From contig NC_081409.1 of NCBI RefSeq assembly GCF_030272615.1, positions 914,255,840-914,319,839 on the forward strand: a DNA stretch of 64,000 nt, read 5' to 3'. Source of the stretch: Cryptomeria japonica. Lineage: Eukaryota; Streptophyta; Pinopsida; Cupressales; Cupressaceae. The notes under the pieces are model-generated. The model did not search any database and was not told where the DNA came from. It was given only the letters and a program-made list of their open reading frames with translations. A program made the position numbers and the translations under genes. Position 1 is the stretch's first letter. Every line of letters starts with the position of its first letter. Below, in pieces: positions 35,360 to 47,437 of the stretch.

Positions 35360-36130
35360 TATGACAACATCAACAAAAGCAGATGAATCTCAAAAGGTTC
35401 AAAAACAAGGAGGGTACTGTAAATTGGATAGATTTACACTTACAACTCAACAATGTTTGAATCATGAGATGGATGGAATACTACCACAGAACAAGAAGCA
35501 AAAGATATTCTGATTTGATTTTAAATTTCTTGTGCAAATAACTCCTAATTGTAATAGATCAGTGCCTTCATCTGGGCATAGAGTCAACATAAATGGCCAC
35601 AAATGAAATCCAAGTTGTAGATCAGATTCACTGAAAGATATCCCTATATTAATGCCTGACATTAATACATTCTAAACTTCAAATCAAAATATTTTACAAA
35701 TCCAAACATTAATTCAGAATTCACAATTTTTGCTCATCGAATTTAAATCCTTTATGTAAAGGATGCCTAAGAACACGAATTACACTCTCCCTTGGAGAAG
35801 ATAAATTCAAAATCCCTTGAAGACTAAATTTATTGAAATTGAAAAAATGCTTGAAGACAATCCAATGGAAATGTATATATGTCTTACATATATATGGCCT
35901 ACAACTAAGAATTTACAGCTAAATGTATATATTCAATGACAGAAAGAAAAAGAACATCAACAATTACAACCCAGAAAATTAAAATGCACAAGACTGGAAC
36001 CCCTCTTGGAAATCTCCCATAGAGAATTTCTCAAAAATTGGAACCAATACAAAAGAGAAGAAATGGGAATATGAAGGAGGAGGGATAAAGATTAGGTCTA
36101 CATCAAAAATTGCCATGTGTCCCTTTCCCC
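35360..36130. other. F sequence right of Tat-2
   Basis: No gene that I can support. A 71-codon ORF at 35298-35513 straddles the LTR end and is not credible. The boundary with D is not visible. Confidence 0.4.
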
Positions 36131-36210
36131 AACTGAAAAGATCTTTCCCATGGTACTACAGAATATTTTTGGTAAGGATCTGTGTGAGTTCGGTAACCTC
36201 TAGTATTTGC

Positions 36211-37260
36211 TCAGTGTGCAGACCACATGTAGTTCTTTTGCTTAAACCAACACTTCTCGGTACTATGTCCATATCTATTGTAGTTTTTACAAAACCCTTT
36301 GAATTTTGCCTTCTGATAATTGTTAAAAGACTTTGTCCTACATTGATTAGATGTGTGACCATATTTATTGCAATTGTAACAATAACCATTGGACTTAGTG
36401 ACATTCGGTTGCTTACCTTTTCTGATTTGGCACATGTTGGCAGTATGACCTTGATTTCCACAGTAGTTGCAAATAGGCTTCTTTCCTTTGATGTTCTTCT
36501 TGATTCCAGCTTGCTTTGATGATTCTCCTCTCTCGGTAGTACAGATTCCCTTCTCGGTAGAGTCTTTTCCTTTGTAACTGAGTCCTACATCTTTGTAGGG
36601 TCGTCTTGTATTCAGTTGCTCATCCAACATCTTTGATGCTTCATAACTCTTCTTCAATGTTTCTTTGGATTTCCTTTCTATTTCAAGTTCATTGGTCAAC
36701 CTTGATACTTCAAGTTTCAATGCTTGATTCTCATCATCTTTCAGATTTGCTTCATGATGTGCATGACCTAGTTGATCTAACATATTTTGTTGAATCCCAG
36801 TCAACCTTATGATTTCATCATTCTTATCAGATACTAAAGCTTCAAGTTGTTGTTTCTCTCTTTCTAGATCTCTTACTTTATCCTTGGTTGTCCTCAATGC
36901 ATCAAGATTTTCAGTCTTCTATGTGCTGAAATGTTCATGTTCTCTTTTCATTACTTTTAGTTGATCAGCCAGTGCTTTGTTCTTTTCTTTCAATACTCCA
37001 ATCATTTCTTCAGTCTCTTTAGATATACTGTTCTCAGATGATGTCTCAATTCGTTCCACTAACTCTTGAGAGTCCTGCAAATCATCAGATAATCTTCTTC
37101 TCACTTTCAGAGATTTTTGCATTTGCCTTTGCATGTCTGCAATCACTTGATTAGCATGATCCAATTCTTCTTGTAGATACACAATCCTCCGAGATTGTTT
37201 GTAGCCTTCTGTTGATAAGATCTTTCTCTTTAGGCAGTTAAACCCTTTTCCAAGATTCAA
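36211..37260 (-). pseudogene. D: gag of a minus-strand copia-like element
   Basis: One minus-strand frame runs from next to the primer site (about 37260) to TGA at 36211, broken once by TAG at 36921-36919. It encodes long coiled coils (VYLQEELDHANQVIADMQRQ; KVRDLEREKQQLEALV), then a basic linker and three zinc knuckles: CNYCGNQGHTANMC, CYNCNKYGHTSNQC and CKNYNRYGHSTEKC, the last with its second Cys changed to Tyr. No start codon stands at the expected place. This is the same gag architecture as C and E. No ORF2 or pol is seen after it. Confidence 0.75.
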
Positions 37261-37261
37261 G

Positions 37262-38400
37262 CTCTGATACCAATTGTTAGGCCCAATATGGAAAGCTAAT
37301 GTACTGAGAGGGGAGGGGTGAATCAGTACTTCAAGTCCTTTTAACAACAATATCTTTACTGTTATGCATAAACCAAAAATTGTTGTAACATAACATAATG
37401 CTAAAACAAATAAATAACAATCATACATGATTCACTCCATAACACATATATTTTGGTTACGCAGAAACTCTTGGTTAGAGAGAAAAACTGTGGTGGGGAT
37501 GGCACCCACAACTTCACTACTGGAATAATAAAGGTTGCTCGGTTAGAGCTACATATTTAGCTATTTCTGATAGCTTACCCTGTTAGGAGTATCAAGATTT
37601 GTTAGATCTACCTTGCTAAAGCATTTTACAACACTTAACCTAAATGTTGCACCTAGTTAGAGGCTTTACAACTTATAGACTTGATTAGAGTCTTTTACCC
37701 TGTTAAAGGTTTCTCTTACAACTACAAAATTTTCAATAAAATCTTTACAACTATCTGCAACTTTACATCTGGAATGTTATAGCAGATTCTATGTGCTCAA
37801 AATAAGATTACCTTGCCTATAGCATACCTTGGTAACCCATAAAGTAACTCGGTAAACCCTTCTGTTTACTTTGTTCTTTTACTGTTCTCTGAAATCCTTC
37901 TCTGTGACCTCTGTGTCTCTGTAATAGTTATTACACTTAGTGCTTTCTCATGCATCACACATGTTTTGATTCATACACTTGTGTATATCCATGTCTTACA
38001 CTTTTTATCTTCAATCCATGTTGTATAAATAGATATCTTATGTTGGTGATCTGATTCATTGCTTCGATCTTACAAACATAATTTCTCGAATGAATAACCA
38101 TGCAAAATATTTCATTGGTTAGATGACCTCAAAATCATACGCAATCTTTAAGTGCAATTTCCAATGTGATAATGGTTCTATGTTCCTCGATCTTGTAACA
38201 CGTTTTCATATGTGTGTCCAAGTTCAATGAATCTGGTAACACGTTTCACTCAGTATATATCATCTCGGTGTATTATCTTTGTTGCTTGGTAGACATAGAA
38301 TGATACTCGGTAGACAACTCGGTGCATACTGGGCTCTGTGACTACTTTCTTCTATAACTGACTGGATTGTGCATACCAACTGAATATTTCAGTAGTAGTA
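37262..38400 (-). repeat. D: primer site and 5' LTR on the minus strand
   Basis: Minus-strand TGGTATCAGAGC (37273-37262) follows an LTR end ...GGCCTAACA at 37275. The LTR end resembles that of E (CACCCC...CTCTCAGTA). The outer boundary is not clear; about 38400 is a guess from LTR length and loss of similarity. Confidence 0.55.
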
Positions 38401-38454
38401 ACCGACTAGAGTATATAGAATGACTTTGGATGTAAAACTAATGGCAACTTGATA

Positions 38455-39170
38455 AGTAGTAACATCTGGCATTTACTTCTGCCAAAGGAAACTTGCATTG
38501 AATTGCCTCTCCATCTGCAACACGCAGAGGAGGACTTGCTGGAGTTTGATGTGGCCTCCCAACACCACACACGTAGGGAGAACTCTGGCTTGCACCTCAC
38601 ACCAATTACAATTTTCTTGAGAGTTACTAAAGCCTTTCCAATGAAATACCATTCCCATTCAATGCACCACAACAGGGGGACTTGGCATTTACAGTTGCCA
38701 ACGCAATTTGCTTGAAAACTTTTAAAAATCCTTTTACCCAACCACCACGCACAGGAAAGAGGATGTTGGTTGGGCTTTATGCCTTCCAAATGCATTTGTT
38801 TGATAATTTATATTAACATTTTCAATGCAGAGAGGTTGTTGGAAAAGGCACGTGGAGTGTGGGCTTTACAAACGCCACTACATTTGTTTCAAATTTTCTT
38901 TAACGCCATGCAACAATGGAGGAAATAATTTTGCCAAACACCTACCAATAGCATCTTCCTAAAAGTTTGTGATGCCTTTTCAAATACTATGCAGAGGGAG
39001 GAGGGAATATGGCTGGCAATTTAACATGCCATTTGTATTTGCTACTAATTTCATTTGTTTGGAAATCTTCTTCTGGATATCACGCAGGGGGTGAAGGCTA
39101 CTCCATCTGTTAATAGCATTTACTTGGGGTTTTCCAATGCCATTCATATTACAGCATGGGACTATTGCAT
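38455..39170. repeat. Degenerate tandem repeat of about 90-110 bp
   Basis: About seven units share an opening like TGGCATTTAC..TGCC (near 38467, 38575, 38682, 38774, 38859, 39013, 39115), a middle ATTTGTTTGAAA-like stretch, and an ACGCAGAGGG / ATGCAGAGG block. Units are highly diverged and spacing varies. No coding potential. Confidence 0.45.
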
Positions 39171-39514
39171 TCTATTTCCTTTTCTAAAAAAAAAGATGAA
39201 TGACAAGCACACTATGAAGCCTAAAACAATCAGTGTCCTAGAAACTATACCGGTGATCATAAATTTGTTGCTTTTATTTTCTAGCATTGCTTGTGCTATT
39301 GATTTCGAAGTTTGGACTGATTTTGATAGCTAATACCAAAGGTCCAAATGTCCTCTTCACTGGTACATCATATGTTCCCTTTCCAACCCAAAAAATGTGG
39401 ATCCCCAAATAGTTCTCAGTCAAATTTACAATGAAATGTCTGATCACTTATCTTGTATGAGCCTCCAGCAGCATCCTTGATGTTAAAATCTTTTAATTTG
39501 CCACATACAAATTT

Positions 39515-39519
39515 GCATT
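39515..39519. repeat. Left target-site duplication of E
   Basis: GCATT, repeated at 46129-46133. Confidence 0.85.
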
Positions 39520-40321
39520 TGTTGGCATATGAACACTCCAATGAGACATTGAAGGTGATTGAAGGTTTTGTCATTGATGGCAACCTTACAATCCTATGGC
39601 ACCAGCAAAGCACTACATCGGCATCAGCAGAACACACTCTACACCGGCACTTAGAACACTGGCACCGGCACAGAGAAAGGAAGTACATCGGCATAGAGGC
39701 CGACAGGATTTTTGATATATCATATTTTGTTTATTATTTGAAAAACCTTGTAAGCCGACTTGATATCATTGTAAAATGACTTATATATATAAGAAGTCAT
39801 TATAGGACATTTTGTAAGATGTAGAAAAAGGTAATGAGGTAAAATTAGGCAGACCTATTATGCAAAATATAGGTTAAGGGGTATATGTAAAGAACAGAGT
39901 AGAAATCGGTACTGAATCTGGCATTGAAGATGCTATTGTAAAGCAGTACAAGTTATTGGATTTGTATAATCCACATTGTAAGTCAGTCAGACTTCCATTT
40001 GAGCAGTGAGCTCTAGGCACTTGGCCTTCCTACATGTGCAGGCCCCCTTTTGTAAGTAATATTCTCTTATTGGCCAGTAAGAAAATATTGAGGGTTACAA
40101 ATCCCACCGAGGTTTTTCCCACACCGGGTTTCCTCATTAAATCATTGTGTTATGGTGTGTTTCTTATGTGGTTGCTTTCATTTCTGTTTACTACATTATT
40201 TCTTGCATACCAGTACACTGTTATAATATGTTCTGCATGTTTTAAGTTGAGAAATTCTAATAACTGGTTAGATACTGATTCACCCCCCCCCCCCCTCTCA
40301 GTATCTGTGGGAATCCTAACA
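39520..40321 (+). repeat. 5' LTR of E
   Basis: 802 bp, TGTTGGCATATG...CCTAACA, with a TATATATATAAG box near 39781. It differs from the 3' LTR at tens of sites, several times more than the Tat-2 pair, and carries a longer C run near 40282. Confidence 0.9.
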
Positions 40322-40323
40322 AT

Positions 40324-40335
40324 TGGTATCAGAGC
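40324..40335 (+). other. Primer binding site of E (initiator tRNA-Met)
   Basis: TGGTATCAGAGC two bases after the LTR. Confidence 0.85.
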
Positions 40336-40392
40336 CTGGTCCTCTATTTTCAGAAGCCTAACAGCTTGAGGAAGATCTTGACACCGGTAGAG

Positions 40393-41550
40393 ATGGAAAA
40401 TTTGATAAAGCAACTTGAAGCAACTCTCTCAGACTATGATACAGAGAAATTAAAAAACATCAAACTTGAAGATGATCTAAAGGCAGCACAGGATATCATT
40501 CAGGCACTTCAATAAAATCTCACCATTGCAATAAACAAGAGAAGAGAACTTTATGAAAAGATGCAATTTTAGAATGATGAAAAGGAAACTCTAAATGATA
40601 TGATAGGGAAGCTGAAGCAAGAGAACATGACAATAAAGAATGAAATGCAGGATATGACTATGAGATTTTGCAAAGAAATTGAAGATAGAAAGAAGAATGA
40701 AGAAGATTTGACTAGAAGATTAAGTGATGCAGCAAATGAGAACACCAGACTTAGCTATGAAAATGACCTATTGAAGACAGATCTGATGCACACTCAAAAT
40801 GATTCAAATGAACTCATGAGACAGAAAGAATTTCTGGAAAGAGAATTGGATACTGTAAATCAGCACAAAGATAAGCTCAAGAAAAGCTTAGAAGAACTTG
40901 GTAACTTGTTGAAAAATCAGAAACCTAATGGTGACACTAATGGGATTAGTTTTGAAGTTGGTGAAAGCTCTGGTACTACAAACACTCAGGATCACAGCAA
41001 ACCGGTAAGACAACCTAATGCTTATAAATTCAATGGAAAATGCTTTAACTATAATAAGTATGGTCATAGAGAAAATCAATGTAGATCTATAAATTATCAG
41101 AACATCAACACACCCACCAGTCAATGTTCAAAATGCAACAAAGTTGGTCATAACTCTGAAAATTGCAGAATGAATGTAAGATGTTATGTTTGTGGAAGAT
41201 ATGGACACTTATCTAATCAATACAGAACTCAAACCGGCATAGGCTATGGCAAAGCTATTCAGAAAAATAATGTGACTTGTTATGCATGTAACAAGAATGG
41301 GCATATTGCAAAATTCTGCAGAAGCAAAGGATCACCGACAGACAACAAAAGTCCTAGCTTGAAAGGAAAAGAAAAGGTTGAAGAGGTAAAGCAAGAATTC
41401 TCAAAACAATGGATTAGAAAAGTAGATCTAAATGTTGGGAATACTCCTCCACTGGTAGAACCAATCAACACCCCACCGGTAGAACAGAGTATTACTCCAC
41501 TGGCAGGACAGAGTAGTGCTCCACCGGCAAGAAGCTCTTCATCGAGTTGA
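40393..41550 (+). pseudogene. Gag of element E, two early stops
   Basis: ATG at 40393, with stops TAA at 40513 and TAG at 40570 in frame, then open to 41550. The N-terminal two thirds are coiled coil. Four zinc knuckles follow at about 41040-41320: CFNYNKYGHRENQC (second Cys to Tyr), CSKCNKVGHNSENC, CYVCGRYGHLSNQY (last Cys to Tyr) and CYACNKNGHIAKFC. The tail is Pro/Ser-rich with repeated TPPxxxP. The role by family is to coat and package RNA. The lost cysteines fit G-to-A change. Confidence 0.8.
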
Positions 41551-41857
41551 AGAAAGTTACTTTGAGGGTTTGGCAATCTAATGACACATGTGCTATTATT
41601 CCCTCGGTTAAAGATGAGAAGTTGAAAGATACTTTTGTACCGGCAGACATGTTAAGTGATTACTTAACCAGCATGCATTAAATGTGGTAGATGGTGAAGT
41701 AAACATTATAAATTAGTGGTTTTAGCTCCATTTCACCTCACTGCAAATTCAAACACTCGAAGAGCACAAAATCTCCAGAGCAAAGGCATTTCAAAGCGAA
41801 GAAGCAAAGGATTTCAAGCACTCGTCCACCCTAAGGCAGAAAAAGGTATTTATCATC
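41551..41857 (+). promoter_or_regulatory. Spacer before ORF2 of E, with a possible own promoter
   Basis: 307 bp without a gene. CATTATAAATTAG near 41707 is a plausible TATA box about 150 bp before the ORF2 ATG, followed by a plant 5'-leader-like stretch. In C the equivalent spacer (48536-48988) carries gene-leader-like CGAACCCTAG words. Together they suggest that ORF2 may be expressed separately; this is an inference. Confidence 0.35.
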
Positions 41858-44800
41858 ATGGCATCCACTTCTACACTTGAATACATAGCAAACCCTACTG
41901 TAGTCGAGGTTATAAAATGCCCTAGGCCCATTTTTCAACTAGTTCCCGAAGTAGCAAAGAAGGATGATACTGCAGGTGCTTTTTCCAAAATTCCTAAAGG
42001 AGTTGTTTATGTTGAAGACCCCAGAATTTACATCCATTGCAACATAGAGGAATTAGGTGCTGAAGATATTAAAACCTTGTTTAAATCCATCATATGTGAT
42101 GCTTCCAGTAATGTAAAAGATGAACATAAAATTGTTGAAACCCTAGGATTTACAAAGATCCTTAGCATTCCTGAATTCCCAAAGGATGTGATTAGGATAG
42201 TTTTAAGCAGGGTTCATGGAGAATTTTTCTGGCTAGATACAATCCACAAAATTACCAAAGAAGTTGTCAAAATAGTGACAGGGTTACCCTAAACCGGTAA
42301 AAGACCAAACAAAACCAAGGTGGTCTCAAATGACCTAGTTACTAGCTTAACTAGTGCTACATCTGATAAAAGGTCCTTAAGAGTAAATGATGTAAGACAA
42401 CTCATGCAAACCGACTCAACTTAGTCTCAAGTTTGTGCATTAAAAGTGCTTATGACATGATCACTGATAATGTAAAGATTGATGTATGTGAGTGGTTGAA
42501 GGATGAATTAATTGACAACCTTGGAAAGATCAAGAAAGATAAGAAAGGAACTTTTAGGTTTGGAAATCTGTTAGTATGCCTAATGCTACATATAACCAAA
42601 CAAGTTCTCAGTATAGGCTACAAAGAGCTTGGATTTGATATACCAGTAGGTAAACAGCTGACATAACTATTCAATAATATGGGAGAAGATAAGGAATAGA
42701 ATCTGAATGACTATTTTCAAGCATTTAAAGCCAAGATGAAGAAGAGAATCAGACTATCACAAAAGATGGTTGACAAATACAAGAAGGAAATCTGTTTTGT
42801 GATTAAGAAGGATGAGATCTGGATGGAAGCAATCATCCCTAGGACTGTTTGGGTAACAGAAATGGGTTATGAGACAGATGATCTAATCATTGAAACATAT
42901 GCTAAAGCACTTCTGGAAGCACCCAGAGAACCAAAGGAAGAAGTCTTTGGTAATGCTGAAACCATAGAGAGTCAAATAAAATCCCAGAAAAGAGTGAAAA
43001 ATGTAGAAGCAATTGTGAGAAGAGGATCTAGATAGGCAAAGGAAATAAAAGGTGTACTTAAGAAAAGTGGCATCACTAAGGATGAGTTAGCAGCTCAGCA
43101 ACCTGAAACTCACCTATCACTAGTAGGCACATCTTCAAAGAATGGCATGCCTACAACTTTCAAAAAAGTTATAAGAAAAAGAGACCCCTCACCGTCAACC
43201 ACACCCTCACCCAGGAGGACAAGATAGAAACAACAAGCAGTGAGATCTTCAGTAAAGAAAACTACACCCAAGAAGAAGTTGACACCTAAGAAGAAGAAGA
43301 GGACTCATCAGGACATGGCCCCTCTAGACAAACTACTAAATGAAATAATAGAGGAAGGCAAGCTAAAGAATGTAAAGAAAATGTATGAAACTTTTATTGC
43401 AGATGAAAAAGAACAAATAGAAAACAGTGTCATTTTGCATATGGATATGTATAAGAAATTTTTGATGGAAGTGGTAGATGAATTACCTGAAGAATTGTTC
43501 AAAAGGTTAGAAGCAAGGAGACTAGCAGTAGTAGAACTTGACAAGAAAATCAAGATAGAAAAGCTACTTGTTGTATACCCAGTGAACTCACCTAAGGAAA
43601 TTGATGATCTAATTGCTGAAGCGAACCAGTCAGTATTTTCTACTGGACACCGGCAAATTGCATTAATGGTTGGAAGGATCAATGAGGTAAATGACGACAT
43701 AGAAAATGCATGGGACATATTCCTAGTAGAAAAAGAAAAATAGGAAGAATACATGAGCCCCAAACCAATAAAGGTATATCAAAAGGTAAAAGACAAGGGT
43801 AAAGGTATAGTTGGTGGACCACCTAGTATCAAAGTCAAAGACGACTTACCTCCACCTCCTTTGATTACTCTACCGGTAATAACAACAACAACAACAACTA
43901 CAGAAGATCAACCGACAATTGAAAGTATGGATGTAGAGGATATCAATCCTAATCCTGAAGTCTTATATATAGTAAATGTTGATACACAAAAGATCAACAT
44001 TGTGGTAGACCAAGATACAACTAGTAAGACTGAAATGACTAGTGAGCCATTGGTAGCTGAATAGATAGATAACACTCAAAAGGAACCGACAGATGATAAC
44101 ACAGGGGAACAGGTAGAGACTCAGACTTAGACTAAGACAAAGCAACAAATAAGGCAACAAACTGAAACAGCATCAGAGACACAAACTGAGCATCAGGCTC
44201 TAGAACAGAAACAGGAACAGAGTCATGAGGAAACAAGGAAACCGACAACTGGAGAAGTAGATAAACTATTGCTTAAGGAAATGCAAACACAGACAGACCT
44301 ACCAGAGGTCAACACAAGCTTGGTTACTTCCACCACCGACAGTATTCAGAATGTAGGTTCATCATCAACAGGTTTTAAAGCAACAAATGTGACTGAAGTA
44401 CTCTTAGATTCAATAAAGAGGATAATAGATTGCAGTTCTCAAGCCTATAAGGCTATAGACGATACAATTCCAATTTTGAAGAGATTAGGTCCTAACTATA
44501 ACATAGACAATAAAGATTCATTGAGTCAAATTGAAATTTTGTCTAAATATATCAATGAAAACATAGTGACAATTGAGGAAGAGGCATTGAAGGATAAATT
44601 GGAAATGGAAAAACAAAAATTCTTTGAAGATCAGATAAAGAAGTGTACCAGAGACTTTGACATACTTCTGCCAGAACTTTGCAACTCTTTGAAGGAGTTA
44701 AAAACTCTCTACAAAGATACTTGCAAGACAAACTTTTTGACAATAGACATAGATAAAAAGATAAGCAAGATACAAGATGAGATAAATAAACTTGCAGATA

Positions 44801-44997
44801 ATTTTGTTAAGTCACCTGATACACTATCAGTTTTTGAGAAGTAGATAACAAATTTTGAGGATGAGATATTAAAGTTGGGAAGAGAAAAGGAGAAAATAGT
44901 GGATAAGGCAAAAATTTTAAGGCTAAGACTGAGTCCAAGATTGGACTATCTAGTATTCATGCGGAAGAAGATATCTGAGGCACTTGTACAAGGATAG
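41858..44997 (+). pseudogene. ORF2 of element E: unknown protein, decayed
   Basis: 41858-42292 is in one frame. After a frameshift, 42433-44997 is in another single frame with stops at 42664 (TAA), 42697, 43033, 43225, 43741, 44062 and 44128 (TAG), and 44842 (TAG). About 1040 codons in all. The N-terminal region has IPKGVVYVEDPRIYIHCNI and IRIVLSRVHGEFFWLDTIH, matching C. A second conserved block lies near 42720-42900, a basic Lys/Pro part at 43240-43310, and Glu/Lys-rich coils to the end. I do not recognise the family. No catalytic motif, signal peptide or membrane segment is evident. Confidence 0.7.
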
Positions 44998-45320
44998 AGG
45001 ACACTCGCAACAACTCACCAGTACAGTCCAGAGGACAGAGACAGCTATCAAAGATAGTAAAATTTTATGGAGAGCATAAACTTAATTTTGACAGATCTAT
45101 TTCAAATTGTAACTACTCAGTTACAAGGTTGAAACTACAAACTCTACTGACATCTTGACAACCTTTATCATTGATGCCAAAGGGGGAGTAGAGGTATGAG
45201 AAAATTCAAAACATCACAGGAATCATATGCTCAGAGGGAGCACACATTTTTGGTAACATTTCTAGACACACATCTTTGGATAACACTTTTTGAAATTTCT
45301 CATGAGTGTTGCCATCAATG

Positions 45321-45333
45321 CCAAAGGGGGAGA
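45321..45333 (+). other. Polypurine tract of E
   Basis: CCAAAGGGGGAGA just before the 3' LTR. A similar GCCAAAGGGGGAG lies near 45177. Confidence 0.8.
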
Positions 45334-45334
45334 T

Positions 45335-46128
45335 TGTTGGCATATGAACACTCCAATGAGACATTGAAGGTGATTGAAGGTTTTGTCATTGATAGAAACC
45401 TTACAATCCTATGGCACCGGCAAGGCACTACACCGACATCAGCAGAACACACTCTACACCAGCACTCAGAACACCAGCACCGACATAGAGAAAGGAAGTA
45501 AACCGGCACAGAGGCCGACAGGATTTTTGATATATCACATTTTGTTTATTCTTTGAAAAACCTTGTAAGCCGACTTGATATAATTGTAAAATGACTTATA
45601 TATATAAGAAGCCATTATAGGACATTTTATAAGATGTAGAAAAAGGTAATGAGGTAAAATTAGGCAGACCTATTATGCGAAATATAGGTTAAGGGGTATA
45701 TGTAAAGAACAGAGCAGAAACCGGTACTGAATATGGTATTGAAGATGCTATTGTAAAGCAGTACAAGTTATTGGATTTGTATAATCCACATTGTAAGTCA
45801 ATCAGACTTCCATTTGAGCAGTGAGCTCTAGGCACTTGGCCTTCCTGCATGTGCAGGCCCCCTTTTGTAAGTAATATTCTCTTATTGGCCAGTAAGAAAA
45901 TATTGTGGGTCACAAATCCCACCGAGGTTTTTCCCACACCGGGTTTCCTCGTTAAATCAATGTTATGGTGTGTTTCTTATGTGGTTGCTTACATTTCTAT
46001 TTACTGCATTATTTCTTGCATACCGGTACACTATTATAATATGTTCTGCATGTTTTAAGTTGAGAAATTCTAATAACCGGTTAGATATTGATTCACCCCC
46101 CCTCTCAGTATCTGTGGGAATCCTAATA
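45335..46128 (+). repeat. 3' LTR of E
   Basis: 794 bp, the partner of 39520-40321. Its last bases are CCTAATA where the 5' copy has CCTAACA. GCATT follows. Confidence 0.9.
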
Positions 46129-46133
46129 GCATT
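46129..46133. repeat. Right target-site duplication of E
   Basis: GCATT, equal to 39515-39519. Confidence 0.85.
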
Positions 46134-47437
46134 TGGTGTTGGAGTCTCTCTTCTCTCTCACTGTCCAACTAGCAAATTGCAATCGAGCCAGTATTGATAT
46201 GCATTGCCATGAAATAAGAACATGTCGCCATAAAATTAATGCACGGGCATGAGCCAGGTCGTGTCCCAAAGTGGGTCCAATTAAAAAAAAATTGTTTGCA
46301 TGCAACTGACCTTTGAAAACACCCCAGGAACCCTGAACATGCCTCTAGAATCGATCGACATAGTTTTTTGATCATTAAACTGAGTTTTGCAACTTTTAGG
46401 CACCTGTGCCACATTTTCACATTTAATCCCAAAGACGTATTTTTCAAACTAGTCAAAACACCTTTCTGGACTTCACAAACTAACAGGCTTTACTCTGATA
46501 TACTAGCATGAACTCTACCAAGTCATTTCTCAAGATGAATCCCGAGTGAAGAAATATTAACGGTCAAAGATGACCAACTGGCTTTGTCAGCACTATGAAC
46601 CTGATAAAACCAATACGTAGGGAACTCAAGGTGCCTTTCTTAAAAATATCAAATGATCTCCGTAGACCCCCAAATCCATGGCATAATTACCTTGAAGTAC
46701 AGAGAAGACATTACAATTCTCAATTCGACCAAAAGGCTAACTCGGTGCAAATGGTGCGCTCATGAAAATAGCAACTTTAATTGATGTAGCAATGAAAATG
46801 CAGAAAACTGAATGAGTGGCAAAAAGACCATCTTGCAAAACTGATCAAACAGATTGGTAATGGCTTCAAATTTAAAACATAGCTTGTCTTTTATATCAAC
46901 AAAATCTTGGAATAAACATTTTGATATGACACTCACCGGGGCAACTTTTACACATGCAAAGTGAAGCTCTGACTAGCTGTTGAAACAAGGACTTGTGCAA
47001 ACCATAAACTGCAAAAGGATTGAGCTTACCAAACTAAGCATATGGATTCACAGGGACTTGAAATTTTGCATGTTGACTCATATTTATTCATACAATTCAA
47101 TACACCTTGAATTTTACCATGAAAATCAACCAGTCAAAAGTTATAGGTGCTCAAAGTAGGCTACTTAATAAAATCTGCATTTGCACCTATGATGCACTTT
47201 CAGCTCACCCCTTGAAATGGGTACTTGATAAACTAATCCAAACTGAAAACTAAAAGTTTCAGAATAGTTCATAGGCCAAATGAAAGGTGTAGGACACATT
47301 TCCCAAGCCTTACCCTTTGAGAATCAATTGGCTCCATTTTACCCTCTCTCTAACTAGGCCACCTGAATGAGATTAGGTGCCTTTCTGAAAATGAAATAGA
47401 AAAAATTTGAAATGGGCCTCTCAAATTACTCAAATTT
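46134..47437. other. F sequence right of E
   Basis: 1.3 kb with no ORF, repeat or regulatory site that I can support. It ends ...CTCAAATTT directly before the right 9-bp repeat. Confidence 0.5.

Larger units (their letters stand above)
39520..46128 (+). mobile_element. Element E: complete 6.6-kb pol-less copia/SIRE-like element
   Basis: LTRs 39520-40321 and 45335-46128, target duplication GCATT, initiator-Met primer site, polypurine tract CCAAAGGGGGAGA. It encodes a gag (40393-41550) and ORF2 (41858-44997). There is no protease, RT, RNase H or integrase. The layout equals that of C, with homologous proteins but different LTR sequence, so the two are separate families of one non-autonomous type. 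Confidence 0.9.
16095..47437. mobile_element. F: insertion in the gag of element C, type unknown
   Basis: Flanked by the 9-bp direct repeat AATGAGTCC. Skipping 16095-47446 (insert plus one repeat copy) restores the gag frame. Without the nested Tat-2 and E, F is about 5.7 kb, made up of 16095-16291, 35355-39519 and 46129-47437, and includes the minus-strand D sequence. The ends show no terminal inverted repeats by eye, no LTR and no poly-A. A 9-bp duplication is typical of Mutator-like DNA transposons, but without terminal repeats or a transposase this is only a suggestion. Confidence 0.5.

Noticed and set aside
16095-47437. F as a Mutator-like element with terminal inverted repeats
   Set aside because: I compared both ends and see no inverted repeat; only the 9-bp duplication supports it, so I left the type open.
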